The notes under the pieces were generated by a model. That model saw only the letters and a program-made list of their open reading frames with translations. It was not told the origin of the DNA and made no database searches. Shown piece after piece: positions 22,673 to 33,140 of a stretch of 64,000 nucleotides of DNA. Each line of letters starts with the position of its first letter. Within the stretch, counting starts at the first letter, position 1. A program made the position numbers and the translations under genes. This DNA is from Hetaerina americana (Eukaryota; Arthropoda; Insecta; Odonata; Calopterygidae): contig JAKTNV010000064.1 of the NCBI GenBank assembly GCA_022747635.1, positions 310,001-374,000 of the forward strand. The letters run 5' to 3'.

Positions 22673-22815
22673 ATAGTAACTTTGTGATTCCACTGAAAAA
22701 TGTTTATTACGAGACGACCCGGGTTTTGACGTTCAACGTCATCTTCAGGTGGAACGTCGAAAACCGGGTCATCTCGTAATAAATATTTTTCAAATGACTC
22801 ACAAAGTTACTATTA
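22673..22815 (-). other. Imperfect inverted repeat with hammerhead-like core
   Basis: Two arms of about 60 bp (about 22673-22728 and 22752-22812) pair with roughly eight mismatches. On the minus strand there is CTGAAGA (complement of 22742-22748), a GACGTT/AACGTC hairpin, then AAAA where GAAA is expected, and a palindromic CCCGGGTC. The plus-strand arm keeps GAAA at 22759-22762 followed by ACCGGGTC. CTGANGA-hairpin-GAAA-(palindromic stem III)-TC is the layout of Penelope-type hammerheads. Each arm ends in TCTCGTAATAAA. Confidence 0.55.
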
Positions 22816-22879
22816 TTCATTTCAAATATGAATCGATTCCATAAAGTTACGCCGGAAACCATAATTTAAAGGTCTTATG

Positions 22880-23078
22880 GGATGCCCTACTGGCCTGTTT
22901 ATTTCGCTTTCTATTGCTTCTGCCAACGAGTACTTTATTTCACTCTGTCCATAATTTCTTCAGTGCTCGTTTGCTCTGCTTAATTTTTTTTTGGCATCAC
23001 GAAATTGAAAAATTCGAATTTTCTCTATTTTCCTAAGATGGCCCAGCACAGCTTTCTACCCTGTACAATGTCTATATA
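22880..23078. repeat. Diverged direct repeat, right member
   Basis: Partner of 22335-22535. The match is clearest at the GATGGCCCAGC...TTTCTACCCTGT end. It runs directly into a TA tract and a SINE1 copy. Confidence 0.45.
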
Positions 23079-23082
23079 TATA

Positions 23083-23361
23083 AACCATAAACACAGTAAT
23101 CAACCAGAAGGTCGGCTTAGTAGGTGATGGAAGAGATCACCGAGTACTAATCCCTATACGGCGCGTGAAAATTCACACATCAGGGTAGCGGGGCCAGTTC
23201 CTTTCCCTGTGCCGGTTATGGTTTCCCAGGAAAATCTGGTACCCGAAAAATCATATAGCTTGGGTGGAGCTGCAGGTGCCCAGAGTGCCTTGCTTAGGAA
23301 TCGAACCTGGGACCCTCCGGTCAGCAGTCCAACGCTCTACCCCCTGGACTACCGCGACCCA
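23083..23361 (-). mobile_element. SINE1 copy 4, full length
   Basis: A second full-length SINE1, with tRNA head, box B (complement of 23297-23307, slightly mutated in the flanking bases) and the GTGTTTATGGTTTATATATA tail. Downstream in plus orientation it is followed by (TA)n and a T run that belongs to the A-tail of the neighbouring RTE copy. Confidence 0.8.
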
Positions 23362-24114
23362 CGTCTATATACATATATATATATATATTTTTTTTTTTTT
23401 TAAGGTAATCTACCGGTTAAGGTAGGTTTTTGGATGAACACAGCTCCTAATAAATATTTTGTGACTCCTAGCAAAACACAACATCCTACTCTACATCAGG
23501 CCCCTCTTTATCCCTAAGTACATTCTTCCTCCCTTCATCCAGTCCAACATCCCTATCCTGTTCCTTCCCTCTCCTCGTTTGCCCAACATTCTACCCTATA
23601 TCACAGTCTTCAACATCCCACTGCCGGTCAACACCCCCTTCATCCACTTTTCCTGCCTCCATTGGATTTCTCCCAACAAACCCCTGTCTTCGCCCACCAT
23701 ACCAAGTAATTCCTCATTGGTTTTCTTCTCTGTCCATTTCACCTTCTCCATTCTTCTCCACACCCACATTATGTCAATTGATCCTCCAGTCTACGTCTAT
23801 CCTCCTGCTTCAATGACCAAGTTCCGCGCCGTACCTAGCTACGCTCCATATCAAAGTTTTAACGAATCTTTTCTTAGCATCCTTACTCAACCTCCCTGTC
23901 ATCAACTCCCCCCTCCTTGCTAAAGCTCCTTTGCCTTGTCCAATTTTTCTCCTTACTACTTTCACCATTTTGTTTCAAAAGACTCCCGAAATAGATAACC
24001 TTACATCTGCTCTATTTTTTGCCCTCCTCTTTAAGCAATTACCTTAGCTCTCCTCTTCCTAGAAAAGATCGAAATCTTTGTTTTATTAATATTGATTCTC
24101 ATCCCATACCTGTC

Positions 24115-24459
24115 TCATTGAATTTCCAACTTACGTAGAAATGCTTGCAACCCTTTGGCTGACTGACAAACTAAAGCTTGGTCATCAGCAAACCTAAATG
24201 ATTTTACGAATTCCCCGCCGACTATCATTCTTACCTCCAGTTCTTCCCATGCCTCCTTAATCATTTCCCCTAGACACAGGTTGAACAGCAACGGTGATAA
24301 TGGGCAACCCTGCCTTATACCTCTTCCTAACACTGCCCATCCGGACTCCCCGTTCCCCACTCGCACCTGAGCCGTCTGAGACATGTACAGGTTGCGGATT
24401 CGCATCCTGACCTTCCAATCTATTCCTATTTTCTTCGATACACTCATTAGTTTTCCCAA
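24115..24459 (-). pseudogene. RTE reverse transcriptase, palm and YADD-type block
   Basis: 114 codons. It contains IGIDWKVRMRIRNLYMSQT, then GRGIRQGCPLSPLLFNL (motif B, residues about 44-61) and FRFADDQAL (the catalytic FADD block, residues about 88-96). The sequence around LCLGEMIKEAWEEL differs slightly from copy B (LYAEEMIKEAWEEL). It ends in KLEIQ and a stop that is also present in copy B. It joins to the upstream block through a 1-bp frameshift. Confidence 0.8.
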
Positions 24460-24680
24460 TTCACTCTATCAAACGCTTTTTCGAAATCTACGAAACAGGC
24501 AAATACGTCCTGATTGTATTCTGTATTCCTCTCGATTAGTGATCTCATTACTGCAATGGCATCACGCGTCCCTCTTCCCTTCCTAAACACAAACTGATCA
24601 GTCCCTAAGTAATCATTTGCCCTGGTCTCCATCCTTTTGTCGATGATCCTGAGAAACCCTTTAGCTGCGTGGGATATCAA
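24447..24680 (-). pseudogene. RTE reverse transcriptase, fingers block
   Basis: 77 codons: MISHAAKGFLRIIDKRM, FRKGRGTRDAIAVMRSLIE, CFVDFEKAFDRVNWEN. FVDFEKAFD is the first catalytic aspartate block. The open stretch ends at WEN because one A is missing from a GGAAAAAC run, which is intact in the 41-kb copy. Identical at the protein level to 36023-36256. Confidence 0.85.
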
Positions 24681-24849
24681 ACTTAGTCTTCTGTAGTCTC
24701 ATATGATGTAGCCTGTACTATTTATGGAATAGGAACTAAAACTGATCTCACAAAGTGTTCCGGCCAGATTCCTTCCCCATAAATACTACGAATGAGCCCA
24801 TATAGCCCTCCCACATTTTCCTAATCATTTCAATAGTTCCGCGGGAATG

Positions 24850-25671
24850 TTATTTAGTTTTCATTTTATTTTTTATTATTTCCTTATTTAGTTTCATCTC
24901 CCTTAATGCCCTTTCTATCTCATCGTCTAGTATGCCTGGGCCTAAGCTATCTTCCTCTTCGTCATGTTCCTTCTCTATGTCTAACTTTGTTGGTCTAAGT
25001 TCTTTATAATACAGTTCTTCTATGTATTCCTTCCATCTCTCGAGGATCTTTCCTGTGTCAACTATTACCTTACCCGCCTTACCTTTAACTCTTAGTATGG
25101 ATCTCCCTTTCTTACTTCCCGATAAAGATTTAACTTTGCTGTACAGCGCACCCATTTCACCCTTCCTCTGCAGACTTTCCATATCCTCGCACTGCGTCTT
25201 CCACCAGGCTTCTTTTGCTTTATTTATTGCCCGCCTCAATTTATTGTTTAATTCTTTGTACTTCATTTTACCTAACTCTGTATTTACATTCTTCCATTTT
25301 CTCCGCTCATCCATCTTTGTAATCATCTCATCTGTGATCCATGGTTTCCTAGTCCTTTTGGCGTTAACGGTTCCAATAGTGTCTTTGGCGGCTTTAGACA
25401 ACCCTTTCTTGATACTTTCCCATTTTTCTTCGACAGTACTTAGCTCTTTACCATCCTCCATGATTTTCTCTACCGCCTGTTTGTATTGCTTCCTTTTCAA
25501 ACCATTTAATGCTTCCACATTCCATTTTCTGACTCGCCGCCCCTGCCTTATCTTTTTGAAACGGACGCTACATTTCATAACCACTAAATTGTGGTCAGAG
25601 TCCGCATCCGCTCCCGGGAAGCTGTGCGAATTTATCACTGTTCCTAAACCTGTGTCTGACCAGGATATCAT
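24850..25671 (-). pseudogene. RTE endonuclease end and linker
   Basis: 273 codons. It starts at the end of the endonuclease, where the SDHNLVVMK motif keeps the catalytic Asp and His (residues about 25-33). A long Lys/Glu-rich linker with EEDSLGPGILDDEIERALREMK follows, which connects endonuclease and reverse transcriptase in this family. A frameshift lies upstream near 25640, where SDKFAQL reads into the next frame. The linker shares motifs with the decayed 30.6-33.1 kb copy. Confidence 0.75.
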
Positions 25672-25999
25672 CTAGCTGATACCTTTCTGAGTCACCTGGC
25701 ATTTTCCATGTATACCTGCGTCTTTTGTGGTGTCTAAACCAAGTGTTGGTAATGACTAACCGCTGTCTCCTGTGGAACTCAACTGCTTTCTCCCCGCGGT
25801 CATTCCTCGTGCCTAAACCGTAGTCCCTTACCTCAACACCATCTCTTCGTTTGCTTACCGTCACATTCCAATCCCCCATCACTATCAAATGTTTCCCTGC
25901 AGGAACACACGGGATTATGTCCTCTAACTGATTGTATATCCTATCGACCTCTTCTTCCTTGTGGTTGCTTGGTGGCACGTATACCTGAGTAATAACCAA
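25595..25999 (-). pseudogene. RTE endonuclease, central part
   Basis: 134 codons with QVYVPPSN, VMGDWNVTV (the Asp and Asn of the endonuclease active site), NTWFRHHKRRRYTWK and a YQLDDILVRHR block. Its counterpart at 45 kb has LYYILVR, so the Asp is kept here and lost there. The N-terminal motif and catalytic Glu are missing because of 5' truncation. Confidence 0.8.
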
Positions 26000-26165
26000 G
26001 TTCGTCGGTTCTGCTTTTATTTCTTTTAGTAATATTCTATCTGATACCTGCTCTATGTTGACTACGCTTCTTTCTACCGCTTCATTTAATACTATGGCAA
26101 CCCCTCGTTGGCTCTCGTCCCCGCCGCTGTATATTATTCTATAATTATCACTATCTATTATTCTA

Positions 26166-27379
26166 TAATTATAGATAAAGGAGAGAATGCAGCGAGGCAG
26201 CTGATGACTATTCCGATAAAAAGGACTTAGTTTTAAGCATTAGTTTTGGAGAGTAGGATAGACGTTGGGATAAGTGTGTTAGGTCCCAAGGGGAGTACTT
26301 TTAAAGGGGACAACTAAGCCGGGCTATGTTTCTCAAAATATTGCATGTCTGGATACAGTAGGGCACATTAAAGGTCAGTCACAAGGGTGGCGATGATACA
26401 TCGCCCCCTCGGCGACCCCCCACGTCTGGACACCGGTGGAGGGGAGGAAGAGGGCAGTCACGGTGGACCAAATGAAGGGATAAGTGCGCGGAACCGAGGA
26501 ACAGTTTAATTTAGCGATGGGTTTCAGGTTCTGCATAGTTAGACGGAACTAAGAAATGTGGATGGGATTAGCCGGTGCCCATTTAAAAGCCACCGTCCAT
26601 TGTAGACCACCAAACGATAATAATCGATTCGCATTACAGCGGACTCGCGCGAGAGCGGCGGAACGATCATTTCACTTGAATGAGGGAGCCTCCACACCCC
26701 GACCACGCGCCATCCACCGTCGGCGGGCTTCGATCGAACCTCACGGGTCTTTCCACGGTGAGGAGACGCAATAAGGAAAACTTACTATGCCAAATGGGAG
26801 CAACACCCGTAATGATTCACCCGAAGGCCCTGGAAAGGTTCAAAGTTCATTGGCAGCGGAACAAATGCTTCCATTATGAAGCAATTGTCTGCGGATTAGG
26901 TCTTAACCTGAATATATCTCACAGCGCTCATAAGACGGAGGAAACGGTTCCTCGTCGACATCTTTTAAGCGCAGCCATTCCATGGATGCCCTGCCCTTCT
27001 CCCCCCCCCCCTCCCGGCGCCTTGCGTGACCCACCGACGAAGGCCTCCCTCATCGCACACGGCGACCGACGGCAATTCCCCTTCGGGAACACGCTTGTAC
27101 GACGCCCCCCCTCCTCTCTATCCCAAGGGGGTCGTGGCTCGCCGCTGGGGGAACCACGTCCGCGAACAGGAAAATATGAGCGGGGTGGTGACGGCGACCA
27201 GCCCCCGCCGGGTGCGAACACGGGCACTCATGAGGGGCGCGCGCTGTCAAACGTCGGTCGAGAGGGCTTCGTTCGCGAGGGCAGGGCCCGCCGCGGGAGA
27301 AAGGACACGACACCATGAATCGATCCAAAACGATAAATAATTTCCGACCGCGAAAAAGGCGAGCGCAGTTGAGGGTGTT
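26166..27379. other. Intergenic, no supported gene
   Basis: CpG-rich patches between about 26680 and 27330 carry overlapping low-complexity frames. Just upstream of the RTE end, TATTATTCTATAATTAT is duplicated in tandem (26140-26175). Confidence 0.4.
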
Positions 27380-27912
27380 AGATAGATAGATAGATAGATA
27401 GATAGTGGTCTTTATTTGGGCGAAATTGAGACCAAATGGCCCCTCGTCCATTTAACCCATCGTCGTATACAAATTATATTAGGCATTAAACTTATAGTTA
27501 CATTCATATGTACACATAAATACACATAGACAGACATCAATTCATTTAGCACAGATTTGCATATCGAAAAGAAAAAAGTATATATATACATATATATATA
27601 GACACACACATATACACACATACATACCTATATTCATACACATACCTACACATATACATACATATCCACACACATACATATACAGACATAAACATACATA
27701 CATGCATTCATACACATACATAAATACATACATAAGTACGCACATATACACCCATACATACATGCATATACATATATAAATTAAGAATAAACCCACATAT
27801 ACTCAAATTAAATGACAGTGAAGATAGAGTACAATAAAATGAGGAAAGTCTAAGCAAAGAATGAGGTTTGTGGGAAAAGCTAGGGAGAGCGTGGCATTGC
27901 TCAACTAGTAAA
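27380..27912 (-). mobile_element. TATC-tailed short retroelement, copy 1
   Basis: About 530 bp. On the minus strand it begins with AGTTGAGCAATGCCAC, contains an expanded internal TATG/CATA tract, and ends with GGTCTCAATTTCGCCC, AATAAAGACCAC and a (TATC)n tail. Copy 2 at 46.7 kb has the same start, order and length. The two copies share the same 5' start, which suggests a full-length short element rather than random truncation. AATAAA precedes the tail as in a polymerase II 3' end. Confidence 0.75.
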
Positions 27913-30649
27913 AGGAGAGGGAGGTGTTAGGAGAGGGAGCGTGGCGGGAGGAGGATTGCTTGGCGGAGAGGGGGGCGTGGGAGGGGTGCCGGAGGTGGGG
28001 TTTGGTTGGGGGGGCGGAAGAAGGCCTCGGGGCCCATGCGGGGGCTTACTCGCGGTATTCGACACGGATTTTGAGATTCACGGACTGATGACGAATGTTG
28101 AAGACTCGAGTGCCCTAGTCCCCCTGCCACACACCTTTTTGGTGGCTCGCAGGGTATTGATGTAGATGTAGCCCACAGCGACGACCGATACGGAGAAACA
28201 AATAGAACATAGTAGAATCGATTGAGCAATCGATCCTATTCGCGGATTTCTATTTAAAGGCCCGTCCCCTGTCCGATGGTGCCAACCGTCCAACGGCTCA
28301 CGGTCCGGCTGTGACCCTGAGCGAGAGCCTCGATTGCGTGACCCACAGAAGCCAATCAACCCCTCCCCCCCCCATCACGAATAAAAATGGCATTTGTCTA
28401 TAGCATCGATGATAGCATTCGTCAAACAAATTCGACCGAAGTTATGAACTCATTCCTCGCACCAATCCGAGCGCAAATGGGATATCAATACACGAGCGAT
28501 ACGGGTATCGCAAAAGTGAAGGCTCCAATTCTTCACCAAATATGGGCGCGACCTCCTCGCCCCGTCGGCGGCCCACACCGTCCTTCCGCTTGAGAAGGCA
28601 CCTTAGGCGCCCAGCAAGAGTAGCAATACCTGCATCCAGTCGACACAAGAATATGCGACCAATGTCATGCCATAGTGGGACTCCCAGTTCCAATGTCTCA
28701 AGGGGACGCCCCGGAAGTATTCGCGGCGGATGCCGGGCCGATCTCCGCGAGGAGGGTCAAGTGCGGGTGGCAGCTGTCTCCCGGGACCCCCCCCCCCCGC
28801 TCTTCCCGGAAACTCCTCGCCCTCTGCTCGCGAGCTTCAATGGAGCATCCCTTTAGCTGTGCCATCGCGTGAAAGGTGCCCTTCTACTCCCTACCCATTC
28901 CCTGGGGACTTCCGGTGCGCATCGAGGGGCGCTTTGCCGCGATCATCTCTCAAGGAAAACGAACTTTTGCTACTTCTTTCAGATTTATAAGGTCTGTTCC
29001 AATAGCAGTAGGACTGAGTCGATTTAAAAATATCCATTGCCAGACTTGATACATTCACGCTCACACACCGCTGCCAGCGGGTTTTCCACGCCCCCCACGT
29101 CTCCTGGAAGGTGGCGCCCGGGATGCTGATAAGTTCCCACGTCACGGCCTGTTGTCACGCTTCCACCGAGCCGTGGTGACGTGCTGTCATCACGGATTGT
29201 AGTTTGTGGAAGAGGAGGAAGTCTGAGGGGACAAATAAATTTGGATCATCACTCACAAGGTCGAGAGGCTCTTGGCGGATCCGCGGGCGAGTGTCCTTTC
29301 ATTCGCCCGAGAGCACTCACACATTTCTCAAGCCCAAGCTTTCACTCACAAGTCGATACACATCACTTTAAGGCATGTCTTGTTCATCAGAAACCGTGCG
29401 AACACTTGATCTGTGATCCCTTCCCAACAAAGCCTTCACTCTTGCAAGGGTTTTGTCACTTTTTGAGGTCGAAGGGCGTCCTGAACTTTCGGCGACTTCA
29501 ACATCTTCTCTGCCCTCCTCCAAAACAACTTAATCCACTCAAAAACACCCGAACCACCCATGGTGTTATATCACCATTGGCTGCCTTGAACATGCATGAG
29601 TCTCTTTCCCGGTTTTGCACAGTTTCACGCAAAATTTGATGGCAAAGTGCTGTTTCAATTCAGACGGATCATTACGCAGCGTAACGAGGTCGCGTTATAG
29701 ATGTTTCGCAAACGAGCGATCCGCACACCTCGAAAGCTGGGAGCCTACTACCACCAGAATCTAGCCTTTCCTGAGACTCTCCTCCCTCGAAACCACCGCC
29801 CGTCCGTCCGTCTATCCAGGAAAAATAAGTTCTACTACTTATTGGACAGCCCTTATATATTGAAGAAATCCACCTCTTTATTTCTGTATAGAAAAATTTG
29901 AAAGCTTATTATTTGTGCTATCTTTACTAATTTTCTGCGCTTCACGATCATAAAAATTAAAAATATTTCTTTGGCAGCTCAAAAGAAAGCATTCATTTTA
30001 AGCCATCGGGTGTTGAGATACGCAGAGTGTTCTCTCGCAGGCACCCAGCCGCGTGGAATGACGCCGTTTCAGTTTTCACAAATACGTATATGCATTTATT
30101 GAAACAAAGAATGCCTCGAGAAACTCCGCCGCCCAGCGAATGCCATCATTTCGCGAACGAATATAAAGTGCTTGTCTGTCTGCCTGTAGGTTTCTTTCTT
30201 GCCACTCTATTGAAACATGATGCTTTGCGAAGTAACTGAGCCACTAATTTCTTTTGGAATTGAACTAATTTTTGAGTGAAAGCCCCTTCGAACTATTTCA
30301 ACTTGGCTGAATCACATGGAAATTTGAGGAAACGCATTGGGGCGCATTCGCAACTCCGCATCGGGGGCGCACGTCAATTCTCTGGTGGAGGATCCAGTTT
30401 CCGCCCTCATTTTCCAACTCTATTAACGATTTCCTAACTTTTCCTCGAAAGAGGCCTTCTGATACTTGCAATTGAAAATTCACGGCGGCGACGAGCTATT
30501 CATCCACCAGGCTTTGATTACTTTTAAATCAAGGAACTCCGCACTTACGTATAAGCTGAAAAGTAGCAATCTTCGGGTGAGTGATACTGCAGCTTCGATA
30601 CTCCTCAAATGAATTACCACTGACGATTACGAGACATGCACAGCAGCAG
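27913..30649. other. Intergenic, no supported gene
   Basis: It contains the CR1-like 3' end at about 28105-28173 and otherwise anonymous sequence. The 152-codon frame at 29181-29639 has no domain. GC-rich patches lie near 27930-28040 and 28540-28850. Confidence 0.4.
28105..28173 (+). mobile_element. CR1-like LINE 3' end fragment
   Basis: It holds GCCACACACCTTTTTGGTGG, TCGCAGGGTATTGATG and a TAGATGTAG tail. The same block is the 3' terminus of the 48.9-50.3 kb copy (minus strand), so this is a very short 5'-truncated insertion. Confidence 0.7.
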
Positions 30650-31539
30650 CAGAGAAGACACCGAAGAAGACCAAAGAGACATTGTTGGAACAGGGACCCG
30701 GAATATTAGGGCGACGTTGATGGCCAAAGGTTAGGAAAGAGAGAGCGAGGGATGGAGGGAAGACATTTTACACAAAATACGGGAATAGAGACTTTTCAAA
30801 GGGTAGAGCAAGCAGGAAAGAGGCAAAAAAGGAGGAAGAAGCGTAGACAAACCGCAGTATGTGAATGACAGTACAGGTAAAAACTGACCAAACGGGCTTA
30901 GCGTGGTCGTTACAATATGGGTAACGAAACAGGAAGTGTGCAGTGTCGACTGGAGAAAATAATTCGGGCGCACGTGAAGAAAGACCTCGAAGACCATAGG
31001 GGTTTGGAAGGCGTTGGAGGAAGCGATGGAATTCTATGGATCACGAAATAACCAGGGGGAGAAAGCAATTGAGTCCCGCAGGGGAAACGGTTTAACCATT
31101 TGAGAAAAATTGGTTTAAACGCCGCAACAGGCTTGTCGGTCTAGAGGCAAATGCCCTGGGATTTACAGAGATATGAACTAATTTTGTTCACGGTTAGCCA
31201 TAGATTTAGGAACACCGTAATCAGATGGACATAGTTCCGGGGAGCATGCAAATTCAAATTACAATTTAGTATTAACGGAGTGCAGTGCCAGATTCTAGAA
31301 GATAAAACAAGGAAAACGGAAGAGAAAATGTAATGCGGGAGCATTTTACCGAAAGGAAAAATAGTTACAAAGGGTGTAAAGAAAATCATAGCTGAAGACA
31401 CGGAGTCGGGTGCGATAGAAGAAAGATGGGGGGAGTGTGTGGAAAATAGATCTGTCAGGGAGGCGCAACGATACAAGTGGATCCAATAGAATTAAATGGG
31501 AACATGGAAATGTTTCGACAGAGGGATTAGATAGAGGAA

Positions 31540-31710
31540 TGAATAACTGATTGAAGCACTTTTCCACTCCGCCATCATTACCTGATGATGATGTAATTCA
31601 TCGAAACCCGGTCGTAAATATAAAAATTTTATCAAGTGGAAAAGTGCTTCAATCAGTTATTCATTATGTTCGACTTCCACCATATCACGCCTACTGAAGC
31701 TACTCAATTT
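31540..31710 (+). mobile_element. Hammerhead-bearing mini-element with target duplication
   Basis: Exactly matching 31-bp arms (31538-31568 and 31635-31665) surround a 66-bp centre holding a hammerhead-like core. The insertion is bounded by a 12-bp repeat, TAGATAGAGGAA, at 31528-31539 and 31711-31722, which reads as a target-site duplication in the decayed RTE copy. A tail of about 45 bp (ATGTTCGACTTCC...) lies between the right arm and the duplication. No protein is coded, so it would need an enzyme from elsewhere. Penelope-like elements are the best known carriers of such cores in animals. Confidence 0.65.
31578..31617 (+). ncRNA. Hammerhead ribozyme-like motif
   Basis: The order of parts fits a minimal hammerhead. 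Stem I is TTAC (31578-31581) pairing GTAA (31614-31617). CTGATGA is at 31582-31588. Stem II is GATG (31590-31593) with loop TAATT and CATC (31599-31602). GAAA is at 31603-31606. A short palindromic stem III CCCGGT (31607-31612) precedes C31613, giving GTC before the cleavage site. Stem II has an unpaired U/C next to the core, and stem III is so short that a dimeric form would be needed, as reported for Penelope-type hammerheads. Self-cleavage is not shown. Confidence 0.55.
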
Positions 31711-33140
31711 ATAGATAGAGGAAGAATACAATCACGGAGTTGGGAAGAGAGAAGTAGGCAGAGAAAAGCAGCCACAAAATGAGGCGATGAATGGATGGCG
31801 CTGAAGAAGTAGGATGCACGGCAGCCGATCGGGGAGAGTTCGGAGATATTTGGCGAATTGTGGGCGCGGCAGAGGAAATTGAGAAGAGGAATCGGCAAGC
31901 AGGAGGGAAAATCCGTGCAGACTGTTAGAAATACAGTTGCAAAATTACCAATCGGCCCAGCAATGATTCAAAAGAGACGAACGGAATGCGTGGAGGAGCT
32001 ACACGACGAAGGAGCACATGTCATGTGGAGTACAAAGAACACAAGTTTAGGCATAAAAGGAGAATATGGCGTAGAAGAGGACAGCTTCGGTCCAGGCATG
32101 CATGATGCGAGGTGGAAACATTATCGAAGAAACCGAAAGCTATTAGACGTAAAATCCTCCTGGAACTAATTTAAGGCATAACACCGCGTGTGTGAGGAAG
32201 AGGCTGATTCGTAGCAATGGCGAGGGAGGAACTTTGTCAAATCAGTCAATTCCCAAACCCAAAGGAAGGAATGGCAGCTTTTGGAAGGTTTGAAGGACAA
32301 TAAGTATTATCCAAAACATGGCAAAGGAACAGCCATCAAAAAACGTACCGGGCAAAAGACAAGATCATCACTTGGAGGGGAATGGTTCGGGTCCAGGAAG
32401 GGGAGAATCAGGCCCTACAAGTTATGAGGTGATTGATAGACAGAAACATAGTACACAACCAGGATGTATTTCTTTGCCTCATGATTCGAAGAAAATGCTC
32501 GATGGAGCAAACTGCGTAGAATATAGCCATGCATTGCAGAAAGTAGGAGTGGAATTGATAGATATTAGGGACTTATCCGACACCTGCGTATTTCTAAGAC
32601 CGCTAAGATGAGCGCGGTGCATGGAGAGTCAGGGTGGGCAGTGTTGGGAAGAGGAGTAAGGTAGGGCTGTCAATAATCGTCACCTATACTTTTTAGAGAT
32701 ATACATATTTCAAAGAGGTATTCCATGCATGATTGTAGGTCCAGTGACGGGTGCTTGGAAAAGGCTGGAGTGAAATGAGTCGGGGAATTCAGAAAATTGG
32801 TGAAAAGGTTTACAATCAATTTTGAGTGCCTTTCTCTTGCTCCGGAATTTCATACACTTTGCGTTATTTATGTTGATTCTCATCCCATACCTTTCACACT
32901 AATTTCCAAAGGTGGCCCGGGATGATTGTAACGCTTTATAATCATTTTCGTGACTTCCTCACCTCACTTCACGTCAAGTTAAACGTCTACATAGGAGAGC
33001 ATATAACAGAGCAGATGGACTTGCGTATCTCGGAAGTAGGGATATAAGGAGAAGAGTTGCGTCAGGCAAAGAATCCTTCCCAAGGAGTTGATGACACGGA
33101 CGTTTAGTACGGATGTTAAGGAAAGACGTATTAAAACTCA

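Larger units (their letters stand above)
23390..26165 (-). mobile_element. RTE-like LINE, 5' truncated (copy A)
   Basis: The minus strand carries the C-terminal two thirds of the endonuclease, a linker, reverse transcriptase and a 3' end with the sequence AAACCTACCTTAACCGG and an A-run tail (T-run on plus at about 23391-23402). The endonuclease resembles the craniofacial-development-protein-2-like (BovB/RTE) group. Several frameshifts and stops are present, so it is inactive. Copy B at 35.4-37.2 kb shares a long, nearly identical RT block including its lesions. The 5' end breaks in the endonuclease at the DNY motif. Confidence 0.85.
30650..33140 (+). mobile_element. Very decayed RTE-like LINE (copy C)
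   Basis: Recognisable blocks in order are: KKTKETLLEQGPGI near 30670 (endonuclease start in other frames), a linker with EEDSFGPGMHDA at 32080-32130, GESGWAVLGRGVR near 32625-32660 (start of RT motif B), and QMDLRISEVGI-like and GELRQAKNP blocks near 33010-33110 (normally the VRRRI-LGKEAF region). A short stretch near 32845-32915 matches the opposite strand of the same family, so part is inverted. A small hammerhead-like element sits inside it at 31.5 kb. It is older than copies A and B. Confidence 0.65.
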
